DNA of 37,338 bases, taken from Roseihalotalea indica. Lineage in GTDB: Bacteria > Bacteroidota > Bacteroidia > Cytophagales > Cyclobacteriaceae. A program made the position numbers and the translations under genes. The notes under the pieces are model-generated. The model searched no databases. It was not told where the DNA came from and was given only the letters and a program-made list of their open reading frames with translations. Positions within the stretch are counted from its first letter, which is position 1. Each line of letters begins with the position of its first letter. Positions 7,673-16,909 of the stretch are shown one piece after another. The stretch spans positions 1 through 37,338 of the forward strand of contig NZ_JAINFL010000023.1 in the NCBI RefSeq assembly GCF_022458895.1, read 5' to 3'.

Positions 7673-8245
7673 TTAAGCTGTATACCCATTCTTGCTGAGC
7701 AACTGGAATAACTGTTCATCAGAAAAAGGTGCTAACGCTAATAAAGCGTCATAAGGGCTATTGGGTAAATGAAGAAGGTGGGCAAACACCGGTTCGGTTT
7801 TCATCCCTGCCTGTTTTAATTGCCGAATAACTAACCGAAAATCAGGACTTGCCAACTGTAAAATCCGGTGTTCTATCATCATATGCCGATAGGCAACTTG
7901 CCTGGTGGCCGGAAGCGGCTGCCCAAATAATTCGAAAGGCCATCCTTGATAGCAGAAATTAATGATAACGGTTGGCAATTCCTGTACTACGGTTTGCCTT
8001 ACGGAAAATCCGGGTAAGTATCCGAAACGCGCTTTTACATCCTGAATGAAAGCATCAGGTTGGTATACTTCACAAATAATATCCAAGTCGCTGCCGGGAA
8101 TGTCTATGCCGATTGGAATCGTGCCTGTCAATACTGGGTTGTACGGAGCCAACGTAGCAAATACCGCGAGCTGGTTTATCGCATGGTAAGCTTGTTGTTG
8201 GCGTTCATTTCCGGTTTTTAGATAATCCGGATTGGTAAAATCCAT
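7673..8245 (-). CDS. DUF4269 nucleotidyltransferase-like protein
   Basis: A 190-residue cytosolic protein. The segment L-T-G-T-I-P-I-G-I-D-I-P-G-S-D-L-D-I-I-C (about 39-58) resembles a polymerase-beta-type nucleotidyltransferase core (G-[ST]...D-x-D). It is characteristic of the DUF4269 family, whose activity is not established. The rest is helical, ending in F-S-D-E-Q-L-F-Q-L-L. It follows the GNAT gene on the same strand with only 3 nt between that stop and this ATG, so the two are almost certainly co-transcribed and may be translationally coupled. Confidence 0.8.
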   Translation of the reverse strand: MDFTNPDYLKTGNERQQQAYHAINQLAVFATLAPYNPVLTGTIPIGIDIPGSDLDIICEVYQPDAFIQDVKARFGYLPGFSVRQTVVQELPTVIINFCYQGWPFELFGQPLPATRQVAYRHMMIEHRILQLASPDFRLVIRQLKQAGMKTEPVFAHLLHLPNSPYDALLALAPFSDEQLFQLLSKNGYTA

Positions 8246-8248
8246 ACT

Positions 8249-8554
8249 TCATACATGGAAACCCGGCGATACCAGAGGCTTATATTCCGGATGTCGGCGG
8301 ATAAACATTGCTACGTAGGGACATAGAGGTAGCACTGGTATGTTTTCAGCTTTGGCATACTCTAAACCCGCCCGTGCCAGGGTAGAGGCCAAACCTTGCC
8401 CCTCCAGTGAAGGCGGCACTTCGGTATGCGTAAATACCATAAAATTCTTAGCGGGGATGTATTCCAGCACGGCCACTTTGCTTTCAACTTGAATTTCAAA
8501 GCGTTTTTTTTCAGGCTTATGAAGCACTGTTAGTGTATCAGGGTGTATAGGCAT
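8249..8554 (-). CDS. GNAT-family N-acetyltransferase (small, COG2388-like)
   Basis: A 101-residue minimal GNAT protein. It has an N-terminal beta meander (F-E-I-Q-V-E-S-K-V-A-V-L-E-Y), then F-T-H-T-E-V-P-P-S-L-E-G-Q-G-L-A-S-T-L. That stretch contains the acetyl-CoA-binding Q/R-x-x-G-x-G/A-like turn (G-Q-G-L-A). It ends with V-L-P-L-C-P-Y-V-A-x-F-I-x-R-H-P-E-Y, the tail typical of the short YjdJ-like acetyltransferases. It is first of a two-gene unit with the DUF4269 protein. The acceptor substrate is unknown. Confidence 0.85.
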   Translation of the reverse strand: MPIHPDTLTVLHKPEKKRFEIQVESKVAVLEYIPAKNFMVFTHTEVPPSLEGQGLASTLARAGLEYAKAENIPVLPLCPYVAMFIRRHPEYKPLVSPGFHV

Positions 8555-8654
8555 AGCAGAAGCATTTAAAATTTTAAGGGAAACTATTGTAGTCGGGTAG
8601 CATTCTTAGAGAATCGTACTAAATTAGGGTTTCGAGTATATCAATCCAAGCATC

Positions 8655-9110
8655 ATGAAGCTACGTTGGTTTGTTGTGGGACTTCTTTGTGTAGCAGCAT
8701 TATCAGCACAGGCGCAGAATGAAACCTCGGTGGAACCTCGGGTTTGGAAAAGTCTGGCAGACGTGGCAATCAACGATCGTTACGATGCATCAGTAGGCTA
8801 TGAAATTTCATACCCGGTATTTGGCAAGCAGGCGCAGGCCCTGGATGGAAAAACGATTACTGTAAAGGGGTACATGATTCCTTTTGAAGCATACCTAAAA
8901 CCTAAATACTTTATTTTATCAGCATTACCCATTGCGGCCTGTTTCTTCTGCGGTGGGGCCGGGCCCGAAACGGTTATGGAAGTATTTAGCCAGGAAAATA
9001 TCGATCTTTCTTCTGAAGTAATTCAACTACGAGGCCGGTTAGAGCTCAACCAGAATAACCCCGACAGAATGATGTACATTCTTCATGATGCCGAATTGAT
9101 AGAAGAATAA
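8655..9110 (+). CDS. Secreted DUF3299-like protein with C-F-F-C-G-G-A-G-P-E motif
   Basis: A 151-residue protein with a clear Sec signal (M-K-L-R-W-F-V-V-G-L-L, ending S-A-Q-A-Q). The mature part has Y-P-V-F-G-K, then L-D-G-K-T-I-T-V-K-G-Y-M-I-P-F-E, a strand-rich OB-like pattern seen in DUF3299-type periplasmic proteins. The segment A-C-F-F-C-G-G-A-G-P-E (about 94-104) is striking; two cysteines two residues apart could bind a metal or form a redox pair. It ends with V-I-Q-L-R-G-R-L-E-L-N and Y-I-L-H-D-A-E-L. It lies 19 bp upstream of the M28 peptidase and is probably in the same transcript. Function unknown. Confidence 0.65.
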   Translation: MKLRWFVVGLLCVAALSAQAQNETSVEPRVWKSLADVAINDRYDASVGYEISYPVFGKQAQALDGKTITVKGYMIPFEAYLKPKYFILSALPIAACFFCGGAGPETVMEVFSQENIDLSSEVIQLRGRLELNQNNPDRMMYILHDAELIEE

Positions 9111-9129
9111 CCTTTCCCTAACCTTAGAA

Positions 9130-10557
9130 ATGATACAAAAGATGAAAACCTACCTGTATTCTATTGCCCTCCTGTTCCTCATATCAATCTCTTCGGGCGT
9201 GGCTCAGTCTGATGATGACTCGGCCATGATCCGCCAGATTTACGATGAGACCCTGCTACAGGGCGAAGCTTATGACAATCTGCGCGTATTGTGTAAAGAT
9301 GTGGGGGGGAGAGTAGCGGGTTCGCCCGAAGCCGCGGCCGCCGTAGAGTGGGGGCGCCAACTGATGGAAGCCTATGGTTTTGACAGCGTGTTTCTTCAAC
9401 CGGTTATGGTACCCCACTGGGTGCGGGGCAAAAAGGAAATCGGGCGCATTGTTAACGCTAAAAAAATGGGAACATATCAGGTCAATATCACCTCCTTAGG
9501 GAACGCCGTGGGTACGGGCCCCGACGGTGTACTGGCAAACATAGTGGAAGTGCATACTCTGGAAGAACTGGCCGACCTGGGAAAGGAAAACGTGGAAGGT
9601 AAGATCATCTTTTTCAACCGCCCAATGGACCAAACCCAGATTCAGACCGGCTCAGCGTACGGTTTAGCCGGTGATCAACGGCGGGGCGGGCCTTCCGAAG
9701 CAGCCAAGTATGGCGCCGTAGGGGTCATTGTACGTTCCTTATCAACCGCATTTGATGATTATCCTCACACCGGGAGCACGGTGTATTCCTTCAATATTCC
9801 GAAGATACCGGCGGTAGCCATCAGTACGAATGATGCTGATCTGCTAAGCGGCGCATTAGAAGAAGAACCCGACCTTTCTTTTTACCTGGAAACCCACTGC
9901 CAGATGCTGGATGACGTGCTATCGTACAACGTAGTGGGGGAGTTGACAGGAAGTGAGTTTCCCGATGAATATATCGTAGTAGGCGGACACCTGGATTCCT
10001 GGGATTTGGCCGAAGGAGCCCATGATGACGGGGCGGGCATCGTACATTCTATCGAAGTGCTCAGAACGTTGAAAGCATTAAATTATCAACCTAAACGTAC
10101 GCTGCGTGCCGTATTGTTTATGAATGAAGAAAATGGCCTGGCCGGAGGAAAGAAATATGCCGAACTGGCCGAAGAAAATGGCGAAGACCATTTAGCCGCT
10201 ATTGAGTCTGATGCGGGGGGCTTTGTTCCCCGAGGGTTTGGGCTGGATGTAAGTGATGCTGCTTTTCAGCAAATACAGAGTTGGGCGCCTCTATTCGAAC
10301 CGTATGATTTGCACAAATTTAACCAGGGTGGCAGCGGTGCTGATATTAGCGCTCTTAAACCACAAGGGGTTGAACTGATTGGGTTGCGCCCCGACTCTCA
10401 GCGGTATTTTGATATGCATCACTCTGCTCTTGATGTTTTTGAAATTGTGAACCGACGCGAGCTACTACTGGGAGCCGCGGCAATGACATCTCTAGTCTAT
10501 TTGATAGATCAGCATGGATTAACGAATACATCAGCCGGAGAGGGAACAGGCAAATAA
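9130..10557 (+). CDS. Secreted M28-family zinc aminopeptidase/carboxypeptidase
   Basis: A 475-residue protein with signal peptide. An ATG four codons in (9142) gives the leader M-K-T-Y-L-Y-S-I-A-L-L-F-L and may be the true start. Residues of about 125-255 form a PA-domain insertion (G-A-V-G-V-I-V-R-S, F-N-I-P-K-I-P-A-V-A-I). The M28 core follows with co-catalytic zinc ligands: G-G-H287-L-D289-S, H-D299-D-G-A-G, N-E333-E334-N-G, E-S-D361-A-G-G, and M-H-H431-S-A-L-D. All expected ligands are present, so it should be active. The family is closest in layout to plasma glutamate carboxypeptidase-like (carboxypeptidase Q) enzymes of Bacteroidota that process peptides in the periplasm or outside the cell. 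Confidence 0.93.
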   Translation: MIQKMKTYLYSIALLFLISISSGVAQSDDDSAMIRQIYDETLLQGEAYDNLRVLCKDVGGRVAGSPEAAAAVEWGRQLMEAYGFDSVFLQPVMVPHWVRGKKEIGRIVNAKKMGTYQVNITSLGNAVGTGPDGVLANIVEVHTLEELADLGKENVEGKIIFFNRPMDQTQIQTGSAYGLAGDQRRGGPSEAAKYGAVGVIVRSLSTAFDDYPHTGSTVYSFNIPKIPAVAISTNDADLLSGALEEEPDLSFYLETHCQMLDDVLSYNVVGELTGSEFPDEYIVVGGHLDSWDLAEGAHDDGAGIVHSIEVLRTLKALNYQPKRTLRAVLFMNEENGLAGGKKYAELAEENGEDHLAAIESDAGGFVPRGFGLDVSDAAFQQIQSWAPLFEPYDLHKFNQGGSGADISALKPQGVELIGLRPDSQRYFDMHHSALDVFEIVNRRELLLGAAAMTSLVYLIDQHGLTNTSAGEGTGK

Positions 10558-10856
10558 TTACCCTTCATTTAATTTAAAGCATATAGGTGTTCTTTTCTAT
10601 GAAATGGTACACCTTGTTTTCCAATGAAACGATTATGAGCGCCAATAAAAAAATTATTCTTTAATAATCTGAAAGTACACCATACTTTTTGCCTGTCAGT
10701 AGGCATTTTCATAAGAAGAATTACCTAAAACACTAAGTAAAAGTCAATTTGTGGTGAAATAAATCTATTTTTTATTAGAATAATTTAAATTTATCCAGTT
10801 ACTTTGCATATTCTTATTATAATTATTGAGACTACCTTACGCTATTATAGAACAAT
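10558..10856. other. Intergenic gap, AT-rich, no gene seen
   Basis: About 300 bp without a credible open frame. A short palindrome ATTATT-cttt-AATAAT lies at 10653-10668. A near-match to the -7 box, TTACTTTG, lies about 55 bp before the next start, without a partner -33 box. Confidence 0.4.
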
Positions 10857-13800
10857 ATGTATCAGTATACTTGGCGGTTATTACCGTTTTTTCTTCTTTT
10901 TGTAACGACATTTTCTTACGCGCAGTTTGAAAAGCAAATTTTACTGGATGTCGATGGTAATTCCACTGCTTCTACTCCCTATAAATTCGTTACTACACTG
11001 GATGCCGACTCAGATGGTGATGATGATGTAATTGGAGAAGTGACCCCGGCCGACCTGTTTACTCCAATCTATATCAATTTTAATTCTGATTTAAGAGATA
11101 ACGTGCCCGGATGGAACAATTTGCAACGTATGCCTGCAGCCGGAAGTAAATTGTCCTTGAATAATCTGTCAGGGGAGCCAACCGGTATAGAACTCACATT
11201 AAATACTGACTGGGGCTCGCCTGGTAATTATACTGTTGGACGAAGAGGTTTTGATAATGGCACAGACCCAGGCATCTATCCTAATGGAGTAACCCGGTCA
11301 TATTATTATAGCTCAGGCACCGAGCGAATTTTATTAAGTGGCCTGGATCCATCTCAGCAGTATAAATTCACGTTCTATGCTAGCTCGCTTTTTGATGATG
11401 ACCGAAGCACCCGATATAGTATAGGTGGAGAGGGAGTAGTCCTGAACGTATCGAACAATGAAACTCAAACCGTCAGCCTAGAGGGAATACAACCCAATGG
11501 TACTGGTGAGGTTACTATTGAGATCAGCAAAGCAAACAGTTCTAACAGTTTTGCGTTCCTGGGTGCTATTATTGTTGAACCAAATCAGGTAGAGGCTCGA
11601 GAGTATGTATTATTGACCAATAATGGTACATCCCCCTTTGATTCAACCCGGGTGATAGATAACGCTAGCTCCTGGACCTTCGCCAAAGCAGTTGATCTGA
11701 ATAAGGATGATTATGAGGATCTGGTAAGTTATGACATCCGGTCGCAGCAACTGATCTGGTACCAAAACCAGAGCGGAACCTCTTTTAAAAAGGTAATAGT
11801 AGCCACTGGTCTGCCTTCTTCTTTGCAGGCTGATGAATTGCACTGGCTAGATATCAACCAGGATGGTCGGCTGGATTTGGTCGTTGGCCAGGGCGATCAA
11901 TTATACTGGTACCAACAGCTTACTGATCAAACATTTGCGGCAGGTGAGGTATGGGAATCAGTATCATCTACTGTAACAGCACCGCGTTCTTTTATTACTA
12001 CTGGCGATGTTGATGGAGATAATATTCCGGATATTATTTGGCAGTATGGGAAGCAAATTTACACACTTACCAGTAAGGATGCTTACATGATTGACCAAAC
12101 CATTAATGTATCCGGAATAGCCTCTCCGTGGCTGCTCACCGCTGCCGATATGAACGGAGACAGCCGTGCTGACCTTGTAATTACTGAAATGTATTCGTGG
12201 ACCGGAACGTATCGGGTAGGTTATCTGCCAAACAGCAGTGGCACCATAAGCTCCAACCCAACATTTCTGACCATTACCAACCTTGATTTACTAAATCAAC
12301 ATCCTCAAAAACTGCTGAACAATGATGTGGACCAGGATGGCGATCTTGATTTCTATGTATATACTACTTCCGAAACCTGCGGCTGTATGGCTCCTCCTCA
12401 AACCGGATGGATCGAAAATGGGGGAAACTGGCAGTCAGCGCAGTATCATGGGTTGAATGGTCAGGATGCCACGCAATGGGCTGATATTGATCAGGATGGT
12501 GACCAGGACTTGGTAGGAAGCCGAGCCGGCGTGCCGGGTATCTACTGGGCAGAAAATGTGGACGGTAAGTGGGACAGTGTAAATTACCAGGCATTAGATA
12601 AGCCAGCGATTGATCAAATCAGGCAGGTAATTGTAGCTGATATTAATCAGGATAATTATACTGAATTGGTGGTTAAGTCTACTGCTCATGTTGCTCGGTT
12701 AAATAATCAGCAGGGAAATATGCTGCCACCCAGTATTCTAAAACAAATTGCTAGTCCTGATGCTGCTGTGGCATTTGCCGATTTAGATGCAGACAATGTA
12801 CAGGAACTGTTTACTGCGGATCTTAATACACAAGGTTATGCGTCTATTCAGTGGGCTTTAACCTCCAATAATACAAGTCGGGAGCTTATCACTCATGAGG
12901 GGAATTTAAGTGGCAATGCTATTTTTCTTACGAGTGGTGGTCTATTGTTTGCCCCATTGAATGATGAAGGTAGCCAATACGGTTGGTGGAAAACAGATGA
13001 AGATGGTGCTTTTGCGTTATCGGGTAAATTAGATGGTCCGGTTACCCAGATTGCAGACCTAAATGGTGATGGTTTGATTGATGTATTGACGGGCGACAAA
13101 TGGTATAAGAATACGAGTAATACCCAGTTTCAGGCAATAAGCAATGCCAAAGGTCAGCAAGTAGTTGACCTGGATGGCGACGGTGATCTGGATATTATGG
13201 CGATACCCGAGAGCGGATCGGTAGGGTGGTATAAGAACGATGGAAGCGGGGGATTTACTCTTACAAACCTAACACTAACGGTCAACGGCATACTCTATTT
13301 TGCTGATCTGGATGCGGATGGTGATGCCGATGCCATTCAGGGAGCTTCATCCGGAATATCCTGGCGTGAGAACCTGAGCGAGTCAGGAACCTGGGAAGAG
13401 TCCATATCACTTGATAGCTTTGTGGCTTCTCAATTGCAAGTCGCGGATATAGATGCTGATGGCGACAATGATATTATTGCTAACAATAGCCAAACCATTA
13501 TTTTGCTCAAGAATACGCTTCAAAAAGCAGAGAATACTGCTCCGGAAGTAAAAACTACTATTGAAGATCAGACCGCAGTAGCCGATACACTATACCAGTT
13601 TCAATTACCTGCTGATGCCTTCGTAGATAATGATGCCGGAGATGTACTTACCTATCAGGCTACGTTAGAAGATGGTAGCGATTTACCAGCCTGGCTTTCT
13701 TTCAACCAAAATACTCGAACATTCTCAGGCACACCGGCCCTCAGCGATACAGGCATGGTTGTGTTAAATGTGGTGGTAGCAGATTCAGAAGGGGCAACTG

Positions 13801-14204
13801 CTTCTCAAACCTTCAACCTTACTGTAGTCAGTGAGGCACCGGATGATGGAGAAGACCCGGATGATGGAGAGGATCCTGATGACGGAGAAGACCCCGACGA
13901 TGGTGAGGACCCTGATGACGGAGAAGGCCCAGTAACCAGCATTGGTGATGAACAATCGCGGGAAGTACTGTTATATCCTAACCCGGTATCTGCAGGTGAG
14001 CGAATCATTATTAAGAACCTACCAGCGTATGATTTTACGCAGGGGTGGATGTATACCTCTCAGGGGAAAATTGTAAAAGCGCTGAATATGGGTGATAACC
14101 AAGGCGATATTATTGTGGATACCGAATCATTGCCCCCTGGGTTGTACCTGCTTGAAATACATACTTCACAGCAACTGCTTCGCCGAAAAGTGATCATAAA
14201 ATAA
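10857..14204 (+). CDS. Giant FG-GAP/VCBS-repeat protein with T9SS C-terminal sorting domain
   Basis: A 1115-residue secreted protein with signal peptide (ending S-Y-A-Q). At least twelve calcium-binding FG-GAP loops of the form D-x-[DN]-x-D-[GN]-x-x-[DE] occur along the chain, for example D-I-N-Q-D-G-R-L-D and D-L-D-G-D-G-D-L-D, implying one or more beta-propellers. An insert at about 65-245 (I-Y-I-N-F-N-S ... G-W-N-N-L, ending F-L-G-A-I-I-V-E) looks like a jelly-roll carbohydrate-binding type domain splitting the first repeat. A cadherin/He_PIG-like Ig domain follows at about 895-985, with L-P-A-W-L-S-F-N-x-x-T-R-T-F-S-G-T-P. Then comes an Asp-rich linker and a terminal L-Y-P-N-P...L-P-P-G-L-Y-L-L-E-I sorting domain of the type IX secretion system. 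It is probably a surface or released adhesin/binding protein; no catalytic motif seen. Confidence 0.88.
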   Translation: MYQYTWRLLPFFLLFVTTFSYAQFEKQILLDVDGNSTASTPYKFVTTLDADSDGDDDVIGEVTPADLFTPIYINFNSDLRDNVPGWNNLQRMPAAGSKLSLNNLSGEPTGIELTLNTDWGSPGNYTVGRRGFDNGTDPGIYPNGVTRSYYYSSGTERILLSGLDPSQQYKFTFYASSLFDDDRSTRYSIGGEGVVLNVSNNETQTVSLEGIQPNGTGEVTIEISKANSSNSFAFLGAIIVEPNQVEAREYVLLTNNGTSPFDSTRVIDNASSWTFAKAVDLNKDDYEDLVSYDIRSQQLIWYQNQSGTSFKKVIVATGLPSSLQADELHWLDINQDGRLDLVVGQGDQLYWYQQLTDQTFAAGEVWESVSSTVTAPRSFITTGDVDGDNIPDIIWQYGKQIYTLTSKDAYMIDQTINVSGIASPWLLTAADMNGDSRADLVITEMYSWTGTYRVGYLPNSSGTISSNPTFLTITNLDLLNQHPQKLLNNDVDQDGDLDFYVYTTSETCGCMAPPQTGWIENGGNWQSAQYHGLNGQDATQWADIDQDGDQDLVGSRAGVPGIYWAENVDGKWDSVNYQALDKPAIDQIRQVIVADINQDNYTELVVKSTAHVARLNNQQGNMLPPSILKQIASPDAAVAFADLDADNVQELFTADLNTQGYASIQWALTSNNTSRELITHEGNLSGNAIFLTSGGLLFAPLNDEGSQYGWWKTDEDGAFALSGKLDGPVTQIADLNGDGLIDVLTGDKWYKNTSNTQFQAISNAKGQQVVDLDGDGDLDIMAIPESGSVGWYKNDGSGGFTLTNLTLTVNGILYFADLDADGDADAIQGASSGISWRENLSESGTWEESISLDSFVASQLQVADIDADGDNDIIANNSQTIILLKNTLQKAENTAPEVKTTIEDQTAVADTLYQFQLPADAFVDNDAGDVLTYQATLEDGSDLPAWLSFNQNTRTFSGTPALSDTGMVVLNVVVADSEGATASQTFNLTVVSEAPDDGEDPDDGEDPDDGEDPDDGEDPDDGEGPVTSIGDEQSREVLLYPNPVSAGERIIIKNLPAYDFTQGWMYTSQGKIVKALNMGDNQGDIIVDTESLPPGLYLLEIHTSQQLLRRKVIIK
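13842..13931 (+). repeat. Five 18-bp in-frame repeats encoding D-D-G-E-D-P
   Basis: Four copies of D-D-G-E-D-P and a final D-D-G-E-G-P form an acidic linker between the Ig-like domain and the sorting domain. Synonymous differences between units (GAT/GAC, GGA/GGT, CCG/CCT/CCC) show the array is old or under protein-level selection. Copy number may vary between strains by slippage. Confidence 0.95.
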
Positions 14205-14238
14205 AGTTCAAAAATATAATAAGTCTTGACAGGCAGAT

Positions 14239-14277
14239 AAAGCGGACATTTTTATAGATGTCCGCTTTTATTTTTTT
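14239..14277 (+). terminator. Strong rho-independent terminator after the FG-GAP gene
   Basis: An 11-bp perfect stem (AAAGCGGACAT 14239-14249 with ATGTCCGCTTT 14258-14268) and an 8-nt loop are followed by TATTTTTTT. It lies 35 bp after the stop of the 1115-residue protein gene. Confidence 0.9.
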
Positions 14278-14476
14278 AAGCAGAATTTTTTACCAGCATA
14301 AGACAGGGATTTACTATTGAGAACGTCACTATTGGGACCAACTAGGTAGCCCTTGCTACATTACTGTTGTGAAGCAACCTTTTTTCAACAATGACTATTC
14401 TCATGCATGTTTTTCCATATAGTAGAAACTAGCAAAGCTACTTTTGTATCTGTATGCTGAAGTCTGGGCCTGTAAG

Positions 14477-16909
14477 TTACTCGTTCCGTAAACTGTCTAC
14501 CGGATTCTGATGCGCAGCTTTTAGTGTTTGTCCACTTACTAAAAGCAAGGCTGTCAACGTCAACAAGCCGCTTGGTAAGACAAATAACCACCAGCTTAGT
14601 TCAATGCGGTAAGCAAAACTGGCAAGCCACTCCGAAATTAGGTAATTGGCTATTGGTATGGCAATGATGCAAGCTATCAAGATAAGTTTGATAAAATCTT
14701 TGGAAAGTATCGTCACGATGTTTCTTTTAGACGCGCCCATCACTTTCCTTATCCCTATTTCTGTGGTACGATTTGCGATTGCATAGGCAACCATACTAAA
14801 TAAGCCTAACGTAGCGATGAGAATGGTTAAGAGGCAAAATATTGATGATAATTTGCTTGTTGCGATGTCCGACTTATGTAATTCCTCAAATCTACTTTTA
14901 ATGGAAGAATACTCAAAAGGGATATTGGGCAGGTTATTTTTCCAAAGTAATTCAACCTGCCCAATTGTTTCTGGTCTAGCCTGTAGTGTAGATAAACGTA
15001 GAGCCATTTCAAACCGATGGTACCCCAGTTTCATAATAACTGGTTTTATTGGACTGTGTAGAGAGCCAAAATTAAAATCGGATACTAGCCCTATGACCGT
15101 AAAGTTTTGCAAACTATTATTCGCCTCCTCTTGAAAGCCTAACGTTTTGCCGAGGGCACTCTCGCCATTAGCATTAAGATTAAATTGTTCAGCCGCCTTT
15201 TTATTAATAATGATTGCCTCTTGATCATTTTTGTGATCATTGTAGAAATTTCTTCCCTCAAGCAGGGACAGCCCCATTGTTTCAATAAAACCTTCATCCA
15301 CAATGAGCCAGTCGGCCGGATATCTGTATTTATTATGCTTGTCTTGATTGGGAAATGTAACCCGTTGATTGCTCCATCGAGTTTGTGAAGGAGTATAGCC
15401 AGTAACAGAGACTCCTTCAACTCCAGATAAATTCAGTAAGTCATTTTTAAACCGTATAACATTTTCAATAGAACCAAGCATGTACGGGTTTGCAAGGGCA
15501 ATCGTATTTTCCTTGTCAAACCCTAATGATTTATGGTATATCAGACCTACCTGTTGGTAAGCTACTAAACTAACCATGATAGTAATGCATGATATAGCAA
15601 ACTGAAGAATTATCAGTCCTTTGCGTACTCCGATGACTTCTGTCGTTTTTTTTCTAAAGCCTTTTAAAACCTCAGCTGTTTTAAGAACGGAAAGATAAGC
15701 CGAGGGGTAAACTCCAGCCATGAAGGAAATTATAATAGTAAGCCCAATAATCAGAATAACAGTATTTTCTTCAAATAATGAACTAGGTACTAAGTTTTTA
15801 TGGGTCAGCTTATTAAATGTGGGGAGGAAAAAGACTATGAATAGTAAGGCAATGCTTAGTGCTATTGTGGTGATCAGGCTGGTTTCTAGCAAAAATTGGG
15901 TACGCACTTGCAAATGTTGGGCGCCTAGTGCTTTTCTAATACCTACCTCTTTTAACCGATTAAGAGAATTTGCCGCATATAGATTGATAAAGTTGATGAC
16001 TGTGATTATAATCAGAAAAAAAGCAATTATAAGCAACGCGTAGATATGCTTGACATTGCCATGCTCCTTGTTTTCATCGTCCAACGCTGAGAATAAGTGA
16101 ATATCAGTAATTGGTTGTAGGTTAAGTCCAGTAAGATTGTTTTCTTCTATATCAATACTTTTGTTAACCAGAGTCTGAAGATTTTCATTAACCTGATCAA
16201 TATCCGCATGTTCGGATAGTAGTACATAGGTGTACACTCGACTGCTAGAGGTGAGCCACCCTAAGCCCGATGGCACTGAAGCAAATAAATCGGACTTAAA
16301 ATGAGTTTGTTCCGGCAAATCTTTAAATACTCCGGTAATAGTGAGGGGAATTCGCCCATCAACTGATATTGTTTCTCCTATAATTTCCTTCCGCTTCCAT
16401 TCAGGTCCAAAAAGTTTTGAAGCCATACTTTCACTCAGTAAAACAGAAGACGAGTTTGTTAAGCATTTAGACTCGTTACCAGCCAAAAGGGTTAAATCAA
16501 ATACTTGGGAAAATAACGAATCTACATAGATGATGTCTTCTTTAAACCCTTTCTCATTCAGGAATATAAACCCTTCTGCGACTGGTAATAGTCTGGTTGC
16601 AGCTTGAACTTCGGGTAGTTCTTGTAGCAAAGCCGGAGCAATTTCGCTCGTGGTTTGGGCTGATGTATACCTATAGCCCTCACCAGTATAGTTTGAAGTA
16701 AGACGGTATAGTCTGTCCTTACATGTAAAGTGCTGGTCATAAGCGGTTTCATCTATTACAAATAAGCCGATCAGTATAGAACTGGCCAACCCAATCACCA
16801 GACTGGTGATATTGATAAAGGTTGTGCGTTTATGCTTCGCTAAGGTTCGGAAACCTACTTTTAAATAATTCTGAGAAAGGTTGCTATTGATGAGGTTAGC
16901 TATATTCAT
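14477..16909 (-). CDS. MacB/FtsX-type ABC transporter permease
   Basis: An 810-residue integral membrane protein of the long Bacteroidota FtsX-like permease type. The first TM (T-S-L-V-I-G-L-A-S-S-I-L-I-G-L-F) is followed by a MacB periplasmic core domain to about residue 270. Three TM segments follow, with the coupling motif E-V-G-I-R-K-A-L-G-A. There is then a further TM, a second periplasmic domain (about 450-660), and a C-terminal three-TM FtsX domain with E-I-G-I-R-K-V-M-G-A. Two intact G-I-R-K-x-[LM]-G-A motifs indicate both halves can contact an ATPase, yet no ATPase gene is adjacent. Such orphan permeases are frequent in this phylum and are thought to use a shared LolD/MacB-type ATPase (inference). 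The role may be lipoprotein, peptide or antibiotic export. Confidence 0.92.
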   Translation of the reverse strand: MNIANLINSNLSQNYLKVGFRTLAKHKRTTFINITSLVIGLASSILIGLFVIDETAYDQHFTCKDRLYRLTSNYTGEGYRYTSAQTTSEIAPALLQELPEVQAATRLLPVAEGFIFLNEKGFKEDIIYVDSLFSQVFDLTLLAGNESKCLTNSSSVLLSESMASKLFGPEWKRKEIIGETISVDGRIPLTITGVFKDLPEQTHFKSDLFASVPSGLGWLTSSSRVYTYVLLSEHADIDQVNENLQTLVNKSIDIEENNLTGLNLQPITDIHLFSALDDENKEHGNVKHIYALLIIAFFLIIITVINFINLYAANSLNRLKEVGIRKALGAQHLQVRTQFLLETSLITTIALSIALLFIVFFLPTFNKLTHKNLVPSSLFEENTVILIIGLTIIISFMAGVYPSAYLSVLKTAEVLKGFRKKTTEVIGVRKGLIILQFAISCITIMVSLVAYQQVGLIYHKSLGFDKENTIALANPYMLGSIENVIRFKNDLLNLSGVEGVSVTGYTPSQTRWSNQRVTFPNQDKHNKYRYPADWLIVDEGFIETMGLSLLEGRNFYNDHKNDQEAIIINKKAAEQFNLNANGESALGKTLGFQEEANNSLQNFTVIGLVSDFNFGSLHSPIKPVIMKLGYHRFEMALRLSTLQARPETIGQVELLWKNNLPNIPFEYSSIKSRFEELHKSDIATSKLSSIFCLLTILIATLGLFSMVAYAIANRTTEIGIRKVMGASKRNIVTILSKDFIKLILIACIIAIPIANYLISEWLASFAYRIELSWWLFVLPSGLLTLTALLLVSGQTLKAAHQNPVDSLRNE

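Noticed and set aside
13842..13931. Possible CRISPR-like direct repeats
   Set aside because: The units are contiguous 18-bp in-frame repeats coding for an acidic linker, with no spacers.
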